Assembly (NCBI GenBank): GCA_963682025.1
Contig: OY821519.1
Span: 99,762,585-99,826,584, forward strand
Direction of reading: 5' to 3'
Length of the DNA stretch: 64,000 bases
Origin: Cordilura impudica
Lineage: Eukaryota > Arthropoda > Insecta > Diptera > Scathophagidae
Shown one piece after another: positions 42,964 to 54,842 of the stretch (position 1 is the first letter of the stretch; the number at the start of each line of letters is the position of its first letter). The notes under the pieces were generated by a model that was not told the DNA's origin, did not search any database, and was given only the letters and a program-made list of their open reading frames with translations. Both the position numbers and the translations under genes were made by a program.

Positions 42964-43959
42964 CTAGCAGTATACCCGCTACGTTGTTAGCGTAATTATT
43001 ATATTAAATATTTAAGCCATAATAACATTTAAAAACAATAAGAAATATAGTGTGAGTGACAATACGATGGACACTTTATCAAAATATGTTTTTGACCACT
43101 TGGGCGGTCAATATCAACAAATTTTATCATAAAATTAAAAACTCTTTTATTAATTTAAACATTTGTATGTTTTATTTCTTTAACAAAGAGGAAATATTAA
43201 CATAACTTCAGAAAAAATTAACAAAACTTAAAAGTATTGACAAAACAATGGAAACCTTTACTATACAATAACAGTGTGGAATAAAATGATGGTCATGGTC
43301 TTGGGGGGTGGATGATTCTTATACCGAACGATTGTATTAATTTATTTTAGTAAAACTCTCGAAGCGTTTGGCCGTTTTACGGCCATTTATATATTCAACC
43401 CTATTCGCCAACAGTAGTTTAATTCCAGTTAATGCGTTCTTTAGCAATAATAATGCTAGCCAGACGATTTTATGGATTTATTCATGGAATATTTTTCACA
43501 AATATTCTTTTGCTTACGACCATCACGAAAATCATCTATCATTCTAGTTTTTAACTCTTTATACATCAGAAATATATAAATAACAGTTAAGATTTTCTAC
43601 ATTTTTTTTCACTCGTTCCTCTATTTTTTTATTATTTTAATCAACTTTGGTAAAGGAGTATAAAAGTATCCACTCTTTTGACATCACTAAGAAATATTCA
43701 TTTTTATTTATCTATTTTTTAAATTCTATTTTTTGTTTCAAATGTGTTATCTTCCAATACAGAACACATCAAATAGTGATTTCGCAAAAAAATACATAAT
43801 TTTAGGACTAAATTTCGTAAAAGTTTCGAAGTATTGCCACTTACTCTATTTAAGTACTAATTTTTTATCCATAACAGGTTTGAAAATTATTCAAATTGTA
43901 AAGATCAAAAATAATATTATTTGTAATATCGATGGCTTAATTTGGAAAGGAAGTAACTC

Positions 43960-44355
43960 AAGCCATAGGACAAACGCTATTGAAATTGGTGTAAATGGGT
44001 GCATGTCCAGACCTAGTCTCCATACAAATATCCCCTATGATATCGACTTAACTTGCCATAAGGTTAAAATTATCAAATGGATCTGTCAAATTGGGTTTGT
44101 GTCTGTTTATTACATCCTTTAATCGGCTGACAAAAATAAACCCTATAGGACAATTTACTTAACATATCAAAAACAAAAATATTGCACAGATTTTTCTCAT
44201 AATCCAAAAAATAAGTGACTTTGCCAAATATGAGCAGGATCGGTCTAATTTTCAACGTAGATTTGGTTTATGCTTTTTTTCTAAACCCAATTAGGTGGAC
44301 GCAAGACCAATTATTTAAACGCAGGGTATGGTCTAGACCGACTATAAATTTCTAG
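43960..44355 (-). mobile_element. Degenerate GTCY-type repeat
   Basis: Reverse-strand remnants of the family (GGACAAACGCTATTGAAATT, CATACAAATATCCCCTATGA, TTTGCCAAATATGAGCAGGA) ending GGTATGGTCTAGACCGACTA. Internal deletions shorten it. It is inserted in the Helitron 42964-45032. Confidence 0.65.
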
Positions 44356-44369
44356 TTATATTAAGAAAA

Positions 44370-45010
44370 TGTACTTTCGAATGAAAATTTATCGGTTGAA
44401 AAATATCACTTTTCCCATTTTTTTGGTCGTTTTTACCATCTAAAGGCTCGAATTAAAACAAATGTTATTCTTCTGTGATGTTTGTGTCTCTGGTGGAATC
44501 TACATATCACATTTCATGTTCCTAAATTACTTTGTAAAGAAGATACAAAAAAGTACAGTTTTAAATTTACGGGCTGTTTTTACCAACCTTTAACATCGGA
44601 ATTTCCAAAAGATTTCGTCTCATTTGATGTTTCTATCTCTAGTGGAATCCACAAACTATATTTTATATTCGTTTATGTAGAAGATACCAAATGTACACTT
44701 CCCCTATTTGGCCGTTTTTCCTCTCCTAGATGTTAGAATTGTCAATGAAATCATATATACATATAGATTAATATGTTAAGAAGGTTAAAAAGGTACCATT
44801 TTCCCCCTTTTTTTTTGCCATTTTTACCCCTTTTAGCCCATGTTTGTTTCATGGATGGAGTCTACACACCAAATTCCATATTCCTAGACGCATTTGTTAC
44901 CATTTTCCCCCTTTTTGTCCGCTTTTACGCCCTTAATATAAGAATTTTTAAAAATCCCCTTCTTAGTTTCTGGGTAGAAGGGTTTGGCCTGGGCGATGAT
45001 GATCAATCAC
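44370..45010. repeat. Internal tandem repeats of the Helitron, ~150-170-bp units
   Basis: Four diverged units share GGTGGAATCTACA--ACATTTC, TTTTGGTCGTTTTTACC-type blocks and a following C/T-rich segment. They lie just inside the 5' end. Frames within are accidental. Confidence 0.6.
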
Positions 45011-45032
45011 GCAACTCTTTTATATATATAGA

Positions 45033-45398
45033 TAAATATTTACTTTGTATGGCAGGTATCACTGGCCCGATCCTGCCCGTTTACTCACATCAGTAACTAA
45101 TATTCCCGTACAATATTTCAGGACTCTTGCCGCGGTCTTTTTTTGACTCAGCAACTCACATACATAATGCTTCACACTAATTTTCAGGGATGACGCTTTC
45201 TTATTACTCCTGATATTTTTTGTATGGGAGGTGCCACGACCCCTGGTCAGATCCCGCTAATTTTAGTTCAACTCCTGTACTTAGAAGGTATGGACTGACA
45301 CAAAGTTTCAAGGCTTTCATTATTATAGTGGCACCTCACTTTATGTAGGAGATGCTTCACCCACTGGTCCGATCAAGGTCCTTTTTTGTCATTGGTAC
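45033..45398. repeat. Helitron-associated minisatellite, continued
   Basis: Two to three units with TTTGTATGG-AGGT-CCAC, CC--TGGTC-GATC-CGC and AGTTTCAAGGCTTTCATTAT blocks, continuing the array interrupted at 42963. A further unit follows the piggyBac-like insertion (46819-46925). Confidence 0.6.
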
Positions 45399-45402
45399 TT
45401 AA

Positions 45403-46814
45403 CCCTTTCACGACCGCACCTAAACTGCTGGAAAATTTTTATTTTTTTTATGGATTCGTACTTAACGACCCAATATTCCTATGTCCATTTTTGTCAGTTT
45501 TGAGTTAACGATGCCAAATATAATAATTTTTAACGCTCTTTACATGTGTTTAATTAAAAAAAAATATAGACCATTTCTGAGTTTTTTCTTTAAATAATGA
45601 CGTAACTTAAATGTTTATTAAATTAATTTGCAGCACTATCGACGTATGTCAACCTACGTTTGATCGCTGACAAATTATTTTCTCAGAAAACGACACATAG
45701 TGACATACGTTGTTATTAATGAAAAAAGTGCAAAATAATTTTGGATTAGTTTTCAGTTTATAACCACTTAAAATCAATTTTTCAAGCAACAAAAACTTAT
45801 GTCTAAATGTGTAGTTGCACTGGTAGTTTTCTTTTTAAAGAAAACGTCATTTGTCGACATAAGTTGTTTTATCTGCACACACTTTAAGTGTAATTTACAT
45901 ATTGTTTTTTCGTCCTTCTCTAGGATCTATTCCTCTAAGATTTTTGATTCAAAATTTTATATAAAGTATTTATTGCCCATATCTACAGGACTGTTAAATA
46001 AAAAGTTCTAAAAACTTTATATCGAGCCCATAATTTCAAATATAGCGTTTTTTGGCTCTCCTGAACATTTTCTTTTTATGACATACGCGGTTATTCTAGA
46101 CAACCACAGATATATCCCATTGGTCGTCAACAGTCAAAATTAGCAACTAATTTACTCCGCTCAAAGCAAGTCAGTGATTTTTGTTTTTATTTTTTACAAA
46201 AATAAATGTAGCTTAGGTTTTGTATTTTTTGTAAATTTTTAAATAAGAATAAGAAGAAAGTAGTAAACTTTCTTAGTTTATACTAAAAATGGAAAGGAAA
46301 ATCGTTCCTTTTGTAAAAAACCTATTTGTTTCACAAAAAACTGTAATTGCTTCGAAGATTGCCATAATTGATTTTATATTTTTAAGATATTTAAGTCTTA
46401 TTATTTTTAGTTTAATTAATTGTTGAATTAATATTATGCATTTTTTTTTTTAATTTAATAAAAATATAAAACTATAAAACATCATTTTTACCATTGACGA
46501 TGCCGATTCCAAATATTTTGGTGTTTCTGAAAACCATAAATACTGGTCCATGTTGTATCAACATTTTAATGTTTTCGGTTCAATAACGTCCGAATTAATG
46601 ACATCCAAATATTATTTAAAAAAAACACAATTTTCAGATTTTGGTGTCACCGTCTTAGGTTCTGAGAATACATGTGCCAACTTTTTTCGTATGGTCTGAA
46701 AAAACTATCCTCTGTCGACTCAAGTCAGCTTTAAAAAAATCGGTTGGAAAATGTGGAAAATATAAGAAAAAAAAATAAAAATGGGACATATATATCCCAT
46801 TGGTCCTGAAAGGG
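45403..46814. mobile_element. piggyBac-like non-autonomous element flanked by TTAA
   Basis: TTAA at 45399-45402 and 46815-46818. Ends CCCTTTCACGACC and, read inward, CCCTTTCAGGACC. The TTAA duplication and CCC..GGG ends are piggyBac characters. The interior shows repeated CGACATACGTTG-type motifs but no transposase frame, so it is non-autonomous. Confidence 0.8.
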
Positions 46815-46818
46815 TTAA

Positions 46819-47020
46819 TGTACATTGGTCATTTATGTACAAGTACAAAGTTTAAAGACTCTTGATTTCATAATACTTCAAATATATGACCATAAATCTT
46901 TACTATGTATCGGAGACATATTTAAAGCTTCAAAACTTTAGATCATCGGGAAGTTAGTTTAAAATCGATTGCAAAATTTGTACCGTTCAAACAAACAGAC
47001 ACTAAACTGAGCTAATAACA
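46819..47020. repeat. Minisatellite remnant
   Basis: TACATTGGTCATTTATG, CAAAGTTTAAAGACTCTTGA and TTCATAATACTTCAAATATA match the unit structure of the preceding array, followed by about 90 bp of unassigned sequence. Confidence 0.5.
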
Positions 47021-47670
47021 AATAAGAAAATTATAGTTGATCTCGACCGACTATCCAATGCCTCGTTCCATAAGTTTAGAGAATGGGTCTTAGGTCCAAT
47101 TAATTATATATAGAAAATAAACATAAACCAAATTTGAATGGCATTGTTATAAATTTCTTTCCCGCAGAAATGTAAAAATTCGTATCGGCTGCTATTTTTA
47201 TATGGGAACTAAGTAAAAAAAAATGGACCGATCATGGTCATATTAAATAAAGTCACATATTTTTAGTACAAACATATATAAGCAAATTTAAAGAATCTAT
47301 GCAATAATTTTGTTTTTTGATAGATTTAAGTGAAGATTGCGAAGCAGCTTGTAAAGGGGATATGAATAGAGGATTATTTTCTCACTCTTGATTAATGGAT
47401 ATAAATAATACACATAAACCAAATTTGACTGACATCTTTATAATAATCTAGATGTTAGGAAAATTTAAGTATGTCTCATATGGGTCATTTGTGTGAGGTC
47501 TAGGTCTGTAGTCTGATTACAAGATTTACATGGACACACAGACAGGCAGACTTACGTATGAACTGACATCGCTAAATCAACTCACAAAGTGTTTTAAGTC
47601 TATCGCTATAAAAAAAAACGTGTCAGATTTTTTTTTGGTAATTACAAACATGAGCACAAACTCATAGTAA
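47021..47670 (+). mobile_element. Degenerate GTCY-type repeat
   Basis: Starts ACAAATAAGAAAATTATAGT and GATCTCGACCGACTA; the middle blocks (TTTTTTGATAGATTTAAGTG, TTGATTAATGGAT) are recognisable. The microsatellite has decayed to GGACACACAGACAGGCAGAC. Strongly diverged, hence old. Confidence 0.7.
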
Positions 47671-48289
47671 ATTCAAGCTAAAGCTCGTGGTAAAATTGTA
47701 CCGAATGTGTGAATACAATTTTTTGTAGCATATTCTTACACTGAATGATTTTAACATTTAAATTCATACCATAAAAAATTACATAAACTTTTCATAATTA
47801 CAATGATAACAATGTACAATACATTTTTTTGGGGGATGAATAATTCCTATGCCAGAATAATGTAGTAGGTTAGTATAGTAGAGTCCCCAAAAGTTTGATC
47901 TTGTGTGGGTAGAGTAAAATGTTATGCCCGTTTTAAGTTTTTTTTGGCCGACACTGTTTTTAATAAGACTTAAAAACAAGTGTTAAAATTCTTCCCATCT
48001 AAATTCTGAGTTCGGATGTCCCCAACATAATTTTAAGAGTAATTTTTTCGTAGAATGTTTCAACCCTATATTGATTTGATTTTTTGATTGATGATATGAT
48101 TTATTAAAATTTTTAAGCTTATAAATAATACAACAATTGCTTACAAAATAGAGATATTGATTAAATCATAGAAAGACATAACATTTTATGTTGTGTGTCT
48201 GATTGGCATTAGTACATTTAAATAATAATAATTAATGAAAAAATAATAAAATAACAATTCATTTTTCATTCTTTTATATATAATAAGTA
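47671..48289. other. AT-rich stretch, nothing recognised
   Basis: No coding frame with recognisable motif; part of it may be the 3' untranslated region of the adjacent non-LTR element. Confidence 0.45.
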
Positions 48290-48326
48290 AGCCAAAATAA
48301 AATATTAACAGGAAAATATATAAATT

Positions 48327-51300
48327 TTATGCGAATTCAGCTAGGCTAAGATTTCTATATTTTAAGCAGTATAATAAATATCTATATAAACGCATGTAAT
48401 CTTTGCCATTTAAAATTTCACAAACTTTTTCAGTATTTAAACTTCTTTTACCAAAATAATAAAATCGTTCGTTAGCAAAAATTTGACATTTGCCAATAAT
48501 GTGAACAGTGTTTTCTTCTTCATTCAGGTTGCATATGGAACAATTGTTATTTGAAACATTTTGAAAGGTATGGGCGTTTAAATGCAATAGACCACCTCTC
48601 GCCTTTAAAATAGTGCGTACAAAATGAGCACTATTACCATCTATAAAATAAGGGGATGTATAGTACTGTAGTTTTGGATACATATCATGAAATCTAGAGT
48701 TTCTGGCGCATTGTGTGAACTTATCAATTTCCATATATCTTAGAGATTCAAGCATAACCCGGTGATGTTGAGCCAAATTAGGTCTCCATGTCTCAAAATT
48801 AAGTGAAATTCCAATTTGGTCACATAAAGATGATTAGTGTTCAAACCAAAAAGATTTGGTACGTACAGTTTCTTCGGCTAATAGTCGAGGTAATCTATTT
48901 GTACTAAGGTTAAAAACCTTTATAATGTACGAAAAATGTAAATGTAAAGTACCAAGAAATATTGAGGGAATATTAGTTTCAATATGCAGCTTGTAGGTAG
49001 GCGTATTCATTGGAAGGAATAGCATTTTTGTCAAAAAATATCTTAACAATTTTTTACTTCTGCAAAACTACGATAGCCCTATATTTGAGCTCCATAATAC
49101 AATATTGACTTCACAGCTGTATCAAAAATTTTAAGTTTATTTGAGAAAGATATTTTAGGGTGAAAAATATAACTTAACCAATTAGCATTTATGGCCGTTT
49201 TAGAGGATGAGAGTTTAGACTCGAGATGCTTTATGAAAGATAGGGTAAAAGTAATGGAGATACCTAAATATTTGTATTCTTTCACAATCTCTATTACGAT
49301 ATTCCCAAATTTCCAACTTAAATCTCTGGGAATTCTGTTGGCTTTTCTAAATACAATGATTTTAGACTTATTAAGGTTGATGTTTAGGCTCTACTAAAAG
49401 CAGTACTCATACAGGGCATTAATCATCCTCTGCAACTCAATTGGCGAATCCGATAAAAGAACTATGTCATCGGCATACAATAATACTTTAACAACTGTCC
49501 CAGCAATGGTAATGCCATAAGGTAAATAGTCATGGAGATCATTTATATATAATGAGAAAAGGGTGGGGCTTAAAAGGCATCCTTGATTAACACCCTGCGA
49601 GACTATAAAAGGAACAGATAATGAGCATCCATCCCATACCTGACTAATTGTACCTTCATATAGATTACGCAGCAAATTTACTAATTTGTTAAACAATCTT
49701 ATTTGATTAGTTTATACCAAAGAGCATTTCGAAGGGTCATATCAAAAGCTGATGAAAAATCTACAAAGAATGCATAAGTCTTCTTTCCTGAATTAAAATT
49801 TATGTTCACAATAGACGTAAGATTGAATAGATTGCCAATAGTGGAGTAATATTTACGAAAACCTGCTTGGTACTCGATGAGGATGTTATTGCAGTCAATC
49901 CAACTATTAATCCGATTAAGAATGAGCCCCGTAAAAATTTTATAAGCGGCATCAAGCAACGAAATTTCTCTGTAATTAGATACAGTATTATGATCACCCT
50001 TTTTAAAACATGGAATCATTAAAGATTGTTTAAAAGATTCCGGTTTTTCTTCACGCAGGAATATTTGATTGAAAAGGTCTGACAATTCTTCAAGGAAGTT
50101 ACTTGGAGCATTTTTATAGAATTCATAACTTATTCTATCCATTCCCGGTGCCTTACCAGATTTCAAAGAACCAACTACTACCAGAAGCTCTCTCATCTCT
50201 AAAGGAGAATCAAGAATAGGGTCAATGATATTTGTTGTACACCACTGTAGTAACAATTGGGATTGCGAGTTGGATAATAACGCCTGGAAAAATTTTTTAA
50301 AATCGTCCACCGATAAGTTATTACCTAATCTGGGTTGACGATTTCGTAGCGAATTAGCTAATTTCCACCATTCAGAACTATTTTTAATTGTATTTAACTT
50401 TTGTATGTTGCGAATCGTAGCATTTAGCTTTTTCTCATCACATAATAAATTATAATTGACTCTACTTTGAATATACGCCTTTCTGTCCGGATTTACGATA
50501 ATTGTCTAATTTCTTTAACAAACTTCTTCTGTAATTTTAAAACTGCGAATCGAACCAATCATTTTTAGGATCAAAACGTTTCTCAATAATATTAATACTA
50601 GCAGCTGCATTTACTTTACCAACACATATATTTAATTTGTCTTGAATTTTCGACTCTGAATGCAAATATTCTTGGCCTACAAGCTTACAAAGGTTATTTG
50701 CATATCGCTCTAAATTTTTCTGGATCCAATGAATTTTTGGTGGCAGTTCAATTGCTTTAGTTAGTGGATTTCCTGTAATACTAAAAGAACCAACTAGAGG
50801 GAAATGATCAGAAAAAGGCTTACTTTGGATATGGAAATTGGATATTAGCTTCAATACATCTAGAGAACATATACAGTAATCAATTACTGAACTTCCCATA
50901 ACACCGTAAAACGTATTTCACCATCTTCATCTCCTGCTATTCGACCATTTACAATAATCCCACCACTATCCTCGACAAAAGACAACAATTGTTTACCTTT
51001 ACTATCAGAGACTACGTCCTTTGACCTACGAAGTGTAGAAATCAAAGGGCAGATATCTGAAATGTACCCGTCTAATATCTGTGCATCAGAAACGCGACAG
51101 TTCAAATCACCAATTATACAATACGGTACATCTTCAAGACAGTTGACAATATTTTGTAGTTTTAAAAAATCACTGGACCAATTTTTCCCATTTAAATAAC
51201 ACGGAATGAAGTGAAAACATAAATCGTTAAATTTAGCCATAAGATTGGTACCATCAGGTGATTCACAAAATTTCAGTGCAAAGGTTTTTTGTAAAGATTT

Positions 51301-51540
51301 TTTAAAGCCATATAATCCTCCGCCTATGGGACGACCCATAGCAAAATTTTTAGTGGCATCTACCCAACGGAGTACATATTCATTAAAAAAGTTAACAAAG
51401 TTTGATCTTTTATCAGCAAGAACATGCGTTTCAAATAAAAATAAAATATCAAAAGTATTAAATGTGAAAAAATTTCCATATTTGAGTTACTTTTAAGATT
51501 TGCAACATTATAAGATACAATACGACATACATCTAATTGC
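48327..51540 (-). pseudogene. Non-LTR ORF2: endonuclease and reverse transcriptase, several frameshifts
   Basis: The N-terminus reads CRIVSYNVANL and DILFLFETHVL (the ETH catalytic motif of the APE-type endonuclease), then GDLNCR, SSVIDYCI and SDHFPLVG, with a frameshift near 50890. Reverse transcriptase: SGKAPGMDRISYEFYKN, FRKYYSTIGNLFNL, FVDFSSAFDM, GVNQGCLLSPTLFSLYIND and LLYADDIVLLSDS (catalytic YADD). Thumb and tail: SIPSIFLGTLHLHF, NNNCSICNLNEEENTVHIIG ending KC, a CxxC-H-C putative zinc binder. Further lesions: frame change near 49697, an in-frame TAG near 49080, an A-run deletion near 49050, and damage at 50540-50310. RNase H is absent. Confidence 0.75.
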
Positions 51541-51651
51541 TAGGGGACCTGCTAGTAGCATTACGTATATGCTGCTGCTGCTCTCTTACGTGAACACGGT
51601 CATTGAAACTGCTTTTGTCCAGTAAATTATATAAAAATCTGCATCCGTCTT

Positions 51652-52373
51652 TCAAACAGCAAGGATTTTGTCATTTTCGAGAGAATATGATTTATTATTA
51701 ACAAAAATGCTATAATCCACCATCTTTACATTTTTGCCAATTTGTCTTAATAAGTACCTCTTGTTGCGGTCTTCCAATGTGTAATCCTTATCAATGTATA
51801 TCTTTGTGCCAGCCAACAACCTCCTACGTGTCATTATTCCATTTACTTCCAATTGAGTATTCAGCGAAAATACAAAAGATTTCCCAGCTGCAATTTTACG
51901 AGCGTCAACGATGTTGATTTCAAACTTGAGAGTGTTCCTGCACAAGGTTTTAAATTCATCAATTGCTTCAGGAACAAATTTACTTGCCAAGCCTTGAACG
52001 AAAACATTGCTACGTCTGCTGCATCTATCCACTTGTGTCAATCTGAGTTTTAATTCATTTATTTCTTTTTGTTGCCGAGATGTTGCAGCTCCTCAGAAAT
52101 ATGTGAAATATCATCCTTCTTGACAACATTCTCCAATTTGTTTTCTAAAGCACTATTAAGTTTTTGATCAAAAACTGCCCAGGAAAAACAATCAGTAACA
52201 ACACTAGTAGGGGACTTTGCAATTTGTCCAGGTTTATTTAATGTATCAGCAGTCAAATCCTCCATCCTGCTTTGCATTTGCTTTTTTGATGAAATGGCAG
52301 AACAAATATCAGGAGAAGTTTCCAAAATATTTCTTTTAGTTTTTGTTGTTGTTGTCGCCATGCAAATTTGCAT
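51652..52373 (-). pseudogene. Non-LTR ORF1 protein, L1-type RNA-binding, one frameshift
   Basis: The N-terminal half (52361-52070) is polar, with a predicted coiled coil (FDQKLNSALENKLENVVKKD and, after a frame change near 52080, QQKEINELKLRLTQVD). The second half has RRSNVFVQGLASKF, FEINIVDARKIAAGKSFVF and KIYIDKDYTLEDRNKRYLLR, resembling the RRM and C-terminal domain of L1/Tx1-type ORF1 proteins that bind element RNA. About 235 residues if the frames are joined. No CCHC knuckles are visible. Confidence 0.65.
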
Positions 52374-52380
52374 ATAATAA

Positions 52381-52781
52381 TTTGAGCAAGAAGAAATTAT
52401 TATTTATTGTTATTGCGTATAAAATCAGAAATGATTTTATTTTAGTCCTTTTTCCAAGAAATGCCAAAAAAAAATACACTAAAACGTGCGTTTAATGGGT
52501 TAAAATATTCTGTGAAAACTTTATCCGAAAATTGCATACTTTAGATTTAAAGATAGAAGCTTACGACGTTTATTTCAACCATCAAATAACTTTGAATGAA
52601 AATTGGGTACCAAAAATTATTACAATTGTCTTAAAGAATAGAGGAATAATAAAACTAGTTGTATGCCGTTTACTGTGATTCAGATACTGATGATAGTGAT
52701 AAACAAAATAATTTAATAATTAAATTGTTATTGAAAACAATTTGTTTCGAAAACTACATACAAATAAATCTGTAAATTATT
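52381..52781. other. Short AT-rich stretch between two retroelements
   Basis: No coding frame or repeat boundary recognised. Confidence 0.5.
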
Positions 52782-54603
52782 TATTTATTGGATCTTCACA
52801 AAATTTAAGTGAACTAACAATAAGTATTCAAATCTTAAAACTAAATATTGACATTTCCAGCCAGTGCCAGACAAAACTTCAAGGGCTCAGCGATTAAATG
52901 TGATCAGGATCATTTATAGCAATTTTATTGTACCAAGTCTGCCGTGTCCAGTCTTCTAAGTCGTAGATGGCCACGATTATTTAACAAATTTCGAGCAAGT
53001 GTATTAGGGTGTGTTTCAAGTCATATATCTTCCGCAGTATTTTTTGATCTCACTTTTGATAAGTGGGACGTACAGATCCTTATGTATGTTAGAATTTCTC
53101 ACGTACCAGGGTGCATTTGTGATCAGTCTTAACAGTCTTTTTGCCTTCTTTGTATTTTTTCAACATTGGAAGCCGAGGCAGTTCCCCATAGCTGAATACC
53201 ATAGCTCCATATGGGTTTTATAATCGAGTTGTAAATCTGTAATTTACAGTCTAAGCTAAGTTTAGAGTTTCTACCTATAAGCCATGTTAGTTGTACAGTT
53301 TTCAATATCATTTGGGTAATTTTAGCATCTATATGAGTTTTCCATGTAATTCGACGGTCAAGATGAATGCCCAGATATTATGATCATTAATACGAACTGT
53401 TGGACAAGATTCCCTTCGTAAGGTAAACGTAATATGAATGCATTTTTGTTCATTTACTTTAATTTTCCATTTCTCTAACCAAGCTTCTAACTGAGAGATG
53501 TTAATTTGTAATCTTTGAGACGTTATTGTTGGGTTCTCATGAGCACTTAAGATTGCCGTGTCATCAGCAAAAGTAGAAGTGTGGGTATAAACATTTGTTG
53601 GTAAATCTGAAGTATAGAGTAAATACAATAATGGCTCCAAAATATTTTGTGGGGTGCTTATAAAACTATTTTCTTTAACAGTAAACTGCCTGCCTTTGAT
53701 GTAGCTTTCTAAGAGCTTGTGTGTATTGGGTGGTAGCAAGCGTTTAATTTTAAAGAGTAAACCCTCATGCCAAACTTTGTCAAATGCTTGTGAAACACCA
53801 AAAAAAAAGGCAGAGCAGTATTTCTTTTCTTCAAAAGCCATTCTGATAACAGTAACCAGCCTGTGTACTTGCTCAATGGTGCTGTGCTGTTTTCTAAACA
53901 CGAACTGGTGGTCTGGTATTGAATTGTTTTGTTGAACGGCTAAGGTTAATTTATCCACGAACAATTTTTCAAACAGCTTTGACATGTTCGACAAAAGACT
54001 GATTGGTCTATACGACTCGACTTTTGTATTATCTTTGCCCGGCTTGGCTATCATTGTGACAAGGGAAACTTTCCATTCTGAGGGATAATATTCAAGACGT
54101 AAAATAGCATTGAAAATATATAGTCAACAATTGCCCTTTCGACCTCTTGCATTTTAAATCTGATTGGGTTAGCTGTTTCGTTCTGGGGTATAAGAGTTGG
54201 CAACTCTACTATATTTTGTGAAATGTTAGGGGTGAACACATTTTTTAAGTGTTCTACAAACAACTCTCCTTTTTCAGAATCCTTGCGAGCCCATTCCCCA
54301 TTTGGCTTTCGCAAAGGAGGCTTACTTATGGTCTATTTAGACCTTTTGTAGCACGCCATAATGAGTAGTCAGTGTTTGGGGTAGAGTCCAAACTTTCAAG
54401 GTATGCATTTAGTGATGCGATTTTCTTAGATTGTAGCAGTCTCTGTAGATTTTTTGTAGATTCCCTCAATTGAGCTTTAAGTTGTGGAGATCTGTGTCGT
54501 TGCCACTCTCTTCGGAGTCTACGCTTTTCATTCAGTAGTTGTTCGACATCTGCAGATGAAATAGTATATGGTCTGGTGTGTCGTGAGGATTTAGTGGCAA
54601 TGT
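52782..54603 (-). pseudogene. jockey-like non-LTR retrotransposon, 5'-truncated
   Basis: Minus strand, from the 5' side: KRRLRREWQRHRSPQLKAQL, TDYSLWRATKGLNRP, RKPNGEWARKDSEKGELFVE, a deletion, then MIAKPGKDNTKVESYRPISL, HQFVFRKQHSTIEQVHRL, VSQAFDKVWHEGLLFKI, TFADDTAILSAHEN (FADD) and [20 protein letters not shown]. The endonuclease region is missing (truncation near 54603), as is usual for jockey copies. The 3' end matches the copy at 13030-13075. Frameshifts occur near 54052 and 53330, and the region 53130-52860 is decayed. Confidence 0.85.
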
Positions 54604-54842
54604 GTTAAAAAAACACACACACATAAATAAAAAAATTCATAAATTTTAGAAAATTTTTGAATGTGTTCATAAATATTATGAATATATTTATTGATTTTAT
54701 GAAAAAATTCATTAATTAAAGATTCATTGAATTAAAATGTCTTACTTTCCAGTATATTGTACAGGAATATGTAAATATAATATTATCATTCCAGTGGTTG
54801 AACTATTTGACATTCGAACTTTATAATGACTTTTTGCAGAAC
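54604..54842. other. Short AT-rich spacer
   Basis: Contains CA-repeat and AT-rich sequence between two truncated non-LTR elements. Nothing else recognised. Confidence 0.5.

Larger units (their letters stand above)
42964..45032 (-). mobile_element. Helitron inserted into a minisatellite array
   Basis: Minus strand 5' end TCTATATATATAAAAGAGTT at 45032 downward. The 3' end is AACGTAGCGGGTATACTG then CTAG at 42964, before a T. The host sequences on both sides join into a continuous minisatellite unit (ATATGATA + TAAATATTTACTTTGTATG), giving a clean empty site between A and T. The interior has no recognisable protein but carries its own tandem repeats and a degenerate GTCY-type copy. Length 2069 bp. 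Confidence 0.8.
48290..52380 (-). mobile_element. Nearly complete two-ORF non-LTR retrotransposon
   Basis: On the minus strand: ORF1 (52373-51652), then ORF2 (about 51540-48327) with endonuclease, reverse transcriptase and a C-terminal zinc-finger-like region. No long terminal repeats. Only a few frameshifts interrupt about 4 kb, so this copy is younger than the other non-LTR remnants. A target duplication and the exact 3' tail were not established. Confidence 0.8.

Noticed and set aside
44773..45096. 107-codon plus-strand frame with hydrophobic residues
   Set aside because: It spans Helitron tandem repeats and the element's 5' end and continues into the minisatellite, so it crosses an insertion junction.
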